DNA of 6,112 nucleotides from Nitriliruptoraceae bacterium. Lineage in GTDB: Bacteria > Actinomycetota > Nitriliruptoria > Nitriliruptorales > Nitriliruptoraceae. The position numbers were made by a program, and so were the translations under genes. Each line of letters starts with the position of its first letter. Positions within the stretch are counted from its first letter, which is position 1. Under the pieces are notes generated by a model. That model saw only the letters and a program-made list of their open reading frames with translations. It had not been told where the DNA came from and did no database searches. The DNA lies in the NCBI GenBank assembly GCA_007131525.1, contig SLQK01000048.1, positions 1 through 6,112 of the forward strand. Direction: 5' to 3'. Positions 5,553 through 6,112 of this stretch are shown here, one piece after another.

Positions 5553-6112
5553 GTGAACTCTGCAGTCCAGCGCTACCTCGATGCAGCCTCAGGGCTGACC
5601 GAGCTGACCCGTTCGAAGGCCGAGCAGATCGTCAAGCAGCTGGTGAAGTCCGGTGAGGCCGCCGGTGACCAGATGGGAGAGCTGGTCGAGGATCTCATCG
5701 AACGCCAGAAGCAGAACCGTGAGGCCATCTCCTCACTGGTGAAGAACGAGAGCTCGAAGGTCGTGCACTCGATGGGTCTGGTGACCACCGACGAGGTCGA
5801 ACGCCTGCAGAAGCAGGTGGCCGATCTCAAGCGCGAGGTCCAGCGCCTCGGCGGTGGCGACGCCCCGGTGCCGCCCGCCAAGAAGGCCCCGGCGAAGAAG
5901 GCCCCGGCGAAGAAGGCGACGGCCAAGAAGACCACGGCCAAGAAGACCGCCGCGAAGAAGGCGACGGCCAAGAAGACCACGGCCAAGAAGACCGCCGCGA
6001 AGAAGGCGACGGCGAAGAAGGCCACGGCCAAGAAGACCACGGCGAAGAAGGCGACGGCGAAGAAGGCGACGGCGAAGAAGGCCACGGCCAAGAAGACCGC
6101 CGCGACGGCCCC
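5553..6112 (+). CDS. Phasin-like protein with Lys/Ala-rich tail, 3' end missing
   Basis: The gene runs off the window after 186 complete codons. GTG at 5553 is the start, with GGAGG at 5543-5547 5 bases upstream. Residues 1-75 are helical and charged, of the kind annotated as phasin or polyhydroxyalkanoate granule-associated (PhaF/PhaI-like), with SKAEQIVKQLVKSGEAAGDQ at 21-40. Residues 78-99 form a coiled coil (EVERLQKQVADLKREVQRL at 81-99). From residue 109 the rest is a histone H1-like tail of KK-x-x-A pentads (about 15 in the visible part). Such tails bind DNA non-specifically, and PhaF-type proteins use them to tie granules to the nucleoid. A nucleoid-associated role without granules is equally possible, and no PHA synthesis genes are present here. 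The tail includes a perfect 45-bp tandem duplication. Base use in the tail is dominated by AAG, GCG/GCC and ACG/ACC. Confidence 0.8.
   Translation, partial: MNSAVQRYLDAASGLTELTRSKAEQIVKQLVKSGEAAGDQMGELVEDLIERQKQNREAISSLVKNESSKVVHSMGLVTTDEVERLQKQVADLKREVQRLGGGDAPVPPAKKAPAKKAPAKKATAKKTTAKKTAAKKATAKKTTAKKTAAKKATAKKATAKKTTAKKATAKKATAKKATAKKTAATA
5916..6005 (+). repeat. Perfect 45-bp tandem duplication in the Lys-rich tail
   Basis: Positions 5916-5960 and 5961-6005 are identical, each encoding 15 residues (three KK-containing pentads). This sits within a broader 15-bp periodic region from 5877 to the window end. Pentads outside the duplication differ at synonymous and Ala/Thr positions, which makes the identical pair stand out as a recent in-frame expansion. 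Confidence 0.9.

Noticed and set aside
5573..6091. Minus-strand frame starting with repeated AVAFFAVAFF-type hydrophobic units
   Set aside because: It is the reverse reading of the AAG-rich Lys/Ala tail of the phasin-like gene. That gene has a good SD, a coiled coil and a recognisable architecture, while the reverse frame has no credible start context.

Overview
The window is very GC-rich, uses GTG as well as ATG starts, and is packed with long antisense shadow frames. Together with a TPR protein and a phasin-like Lys/Ala-rich protein flanking the locus, this points to a high-GC Gram-positive (actinobacterial) chromosome. A deep-branching class such as Nitriliruptoria or Acidimicrobiia is possible, but I cannot fix the taxon from the sequence alone.

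Layout: (1) positions 1-74 are the 3' part of a 5S rRNA, so the window opens at the end of an rRNA operon. A very strong C(UUCG)G-capped terminator follows at 82-117. (2) A plus-strand TPR-type protein of 290 aa occupies 161-1033. (3) A 248-bp convergent gap holds two perfect 45-bp copies of an imperfectly palindromic, REP-like element. (4) A minus-strand directon fills 5395 down to 1282. In transcription order it encodes a small SCP2-like protein, a rhomboid intramembrane protease, a RimB-like retropepsin-fold 'zinc protease' (PF05618 type), an AspA/AstE-like M14 zinc hydrolase translationally coupled to it by an ATGA overlap, a 24-bp tandem-repeat segment of ambiguous coding status, and a metallo-beta-lactamase-fold hydrolase. 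(5) A 157-bp divergent promoter region leads to a plus-strand phasin-like gene with a long KKATA-type tail. That gene runs off the right edge.

The main functional theme is protein or peptide hydrolysis. The RimB-like and AspA/AstE-like pair is, in other bacteria, usually found with an ATP-grasp amino-acid ligase of the RimK type, which adds amino acids that such hydrolases are thought to remove or process. No ligase is present here, so the pair is either an orphan half of that system or works with a ligase encoded elsewhere. A membrane protease and a second metal-dependent hydrolase sit in the same transcription unit, but no shared substrate can be deduced.

The less ordinary features are the REP-like doublet, the 24-bp repeat array (whose two minus-strand readings give either an Ala/Thr/Val-rich extension of the MBL protein or a separate His/Gly/Arg/Asp-rich 59-aa peptide), and a perfect 45-bp duplication inside the Lys-rich tail of the phasin-like gene. 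I did not find strong evidence for a wholly new system.
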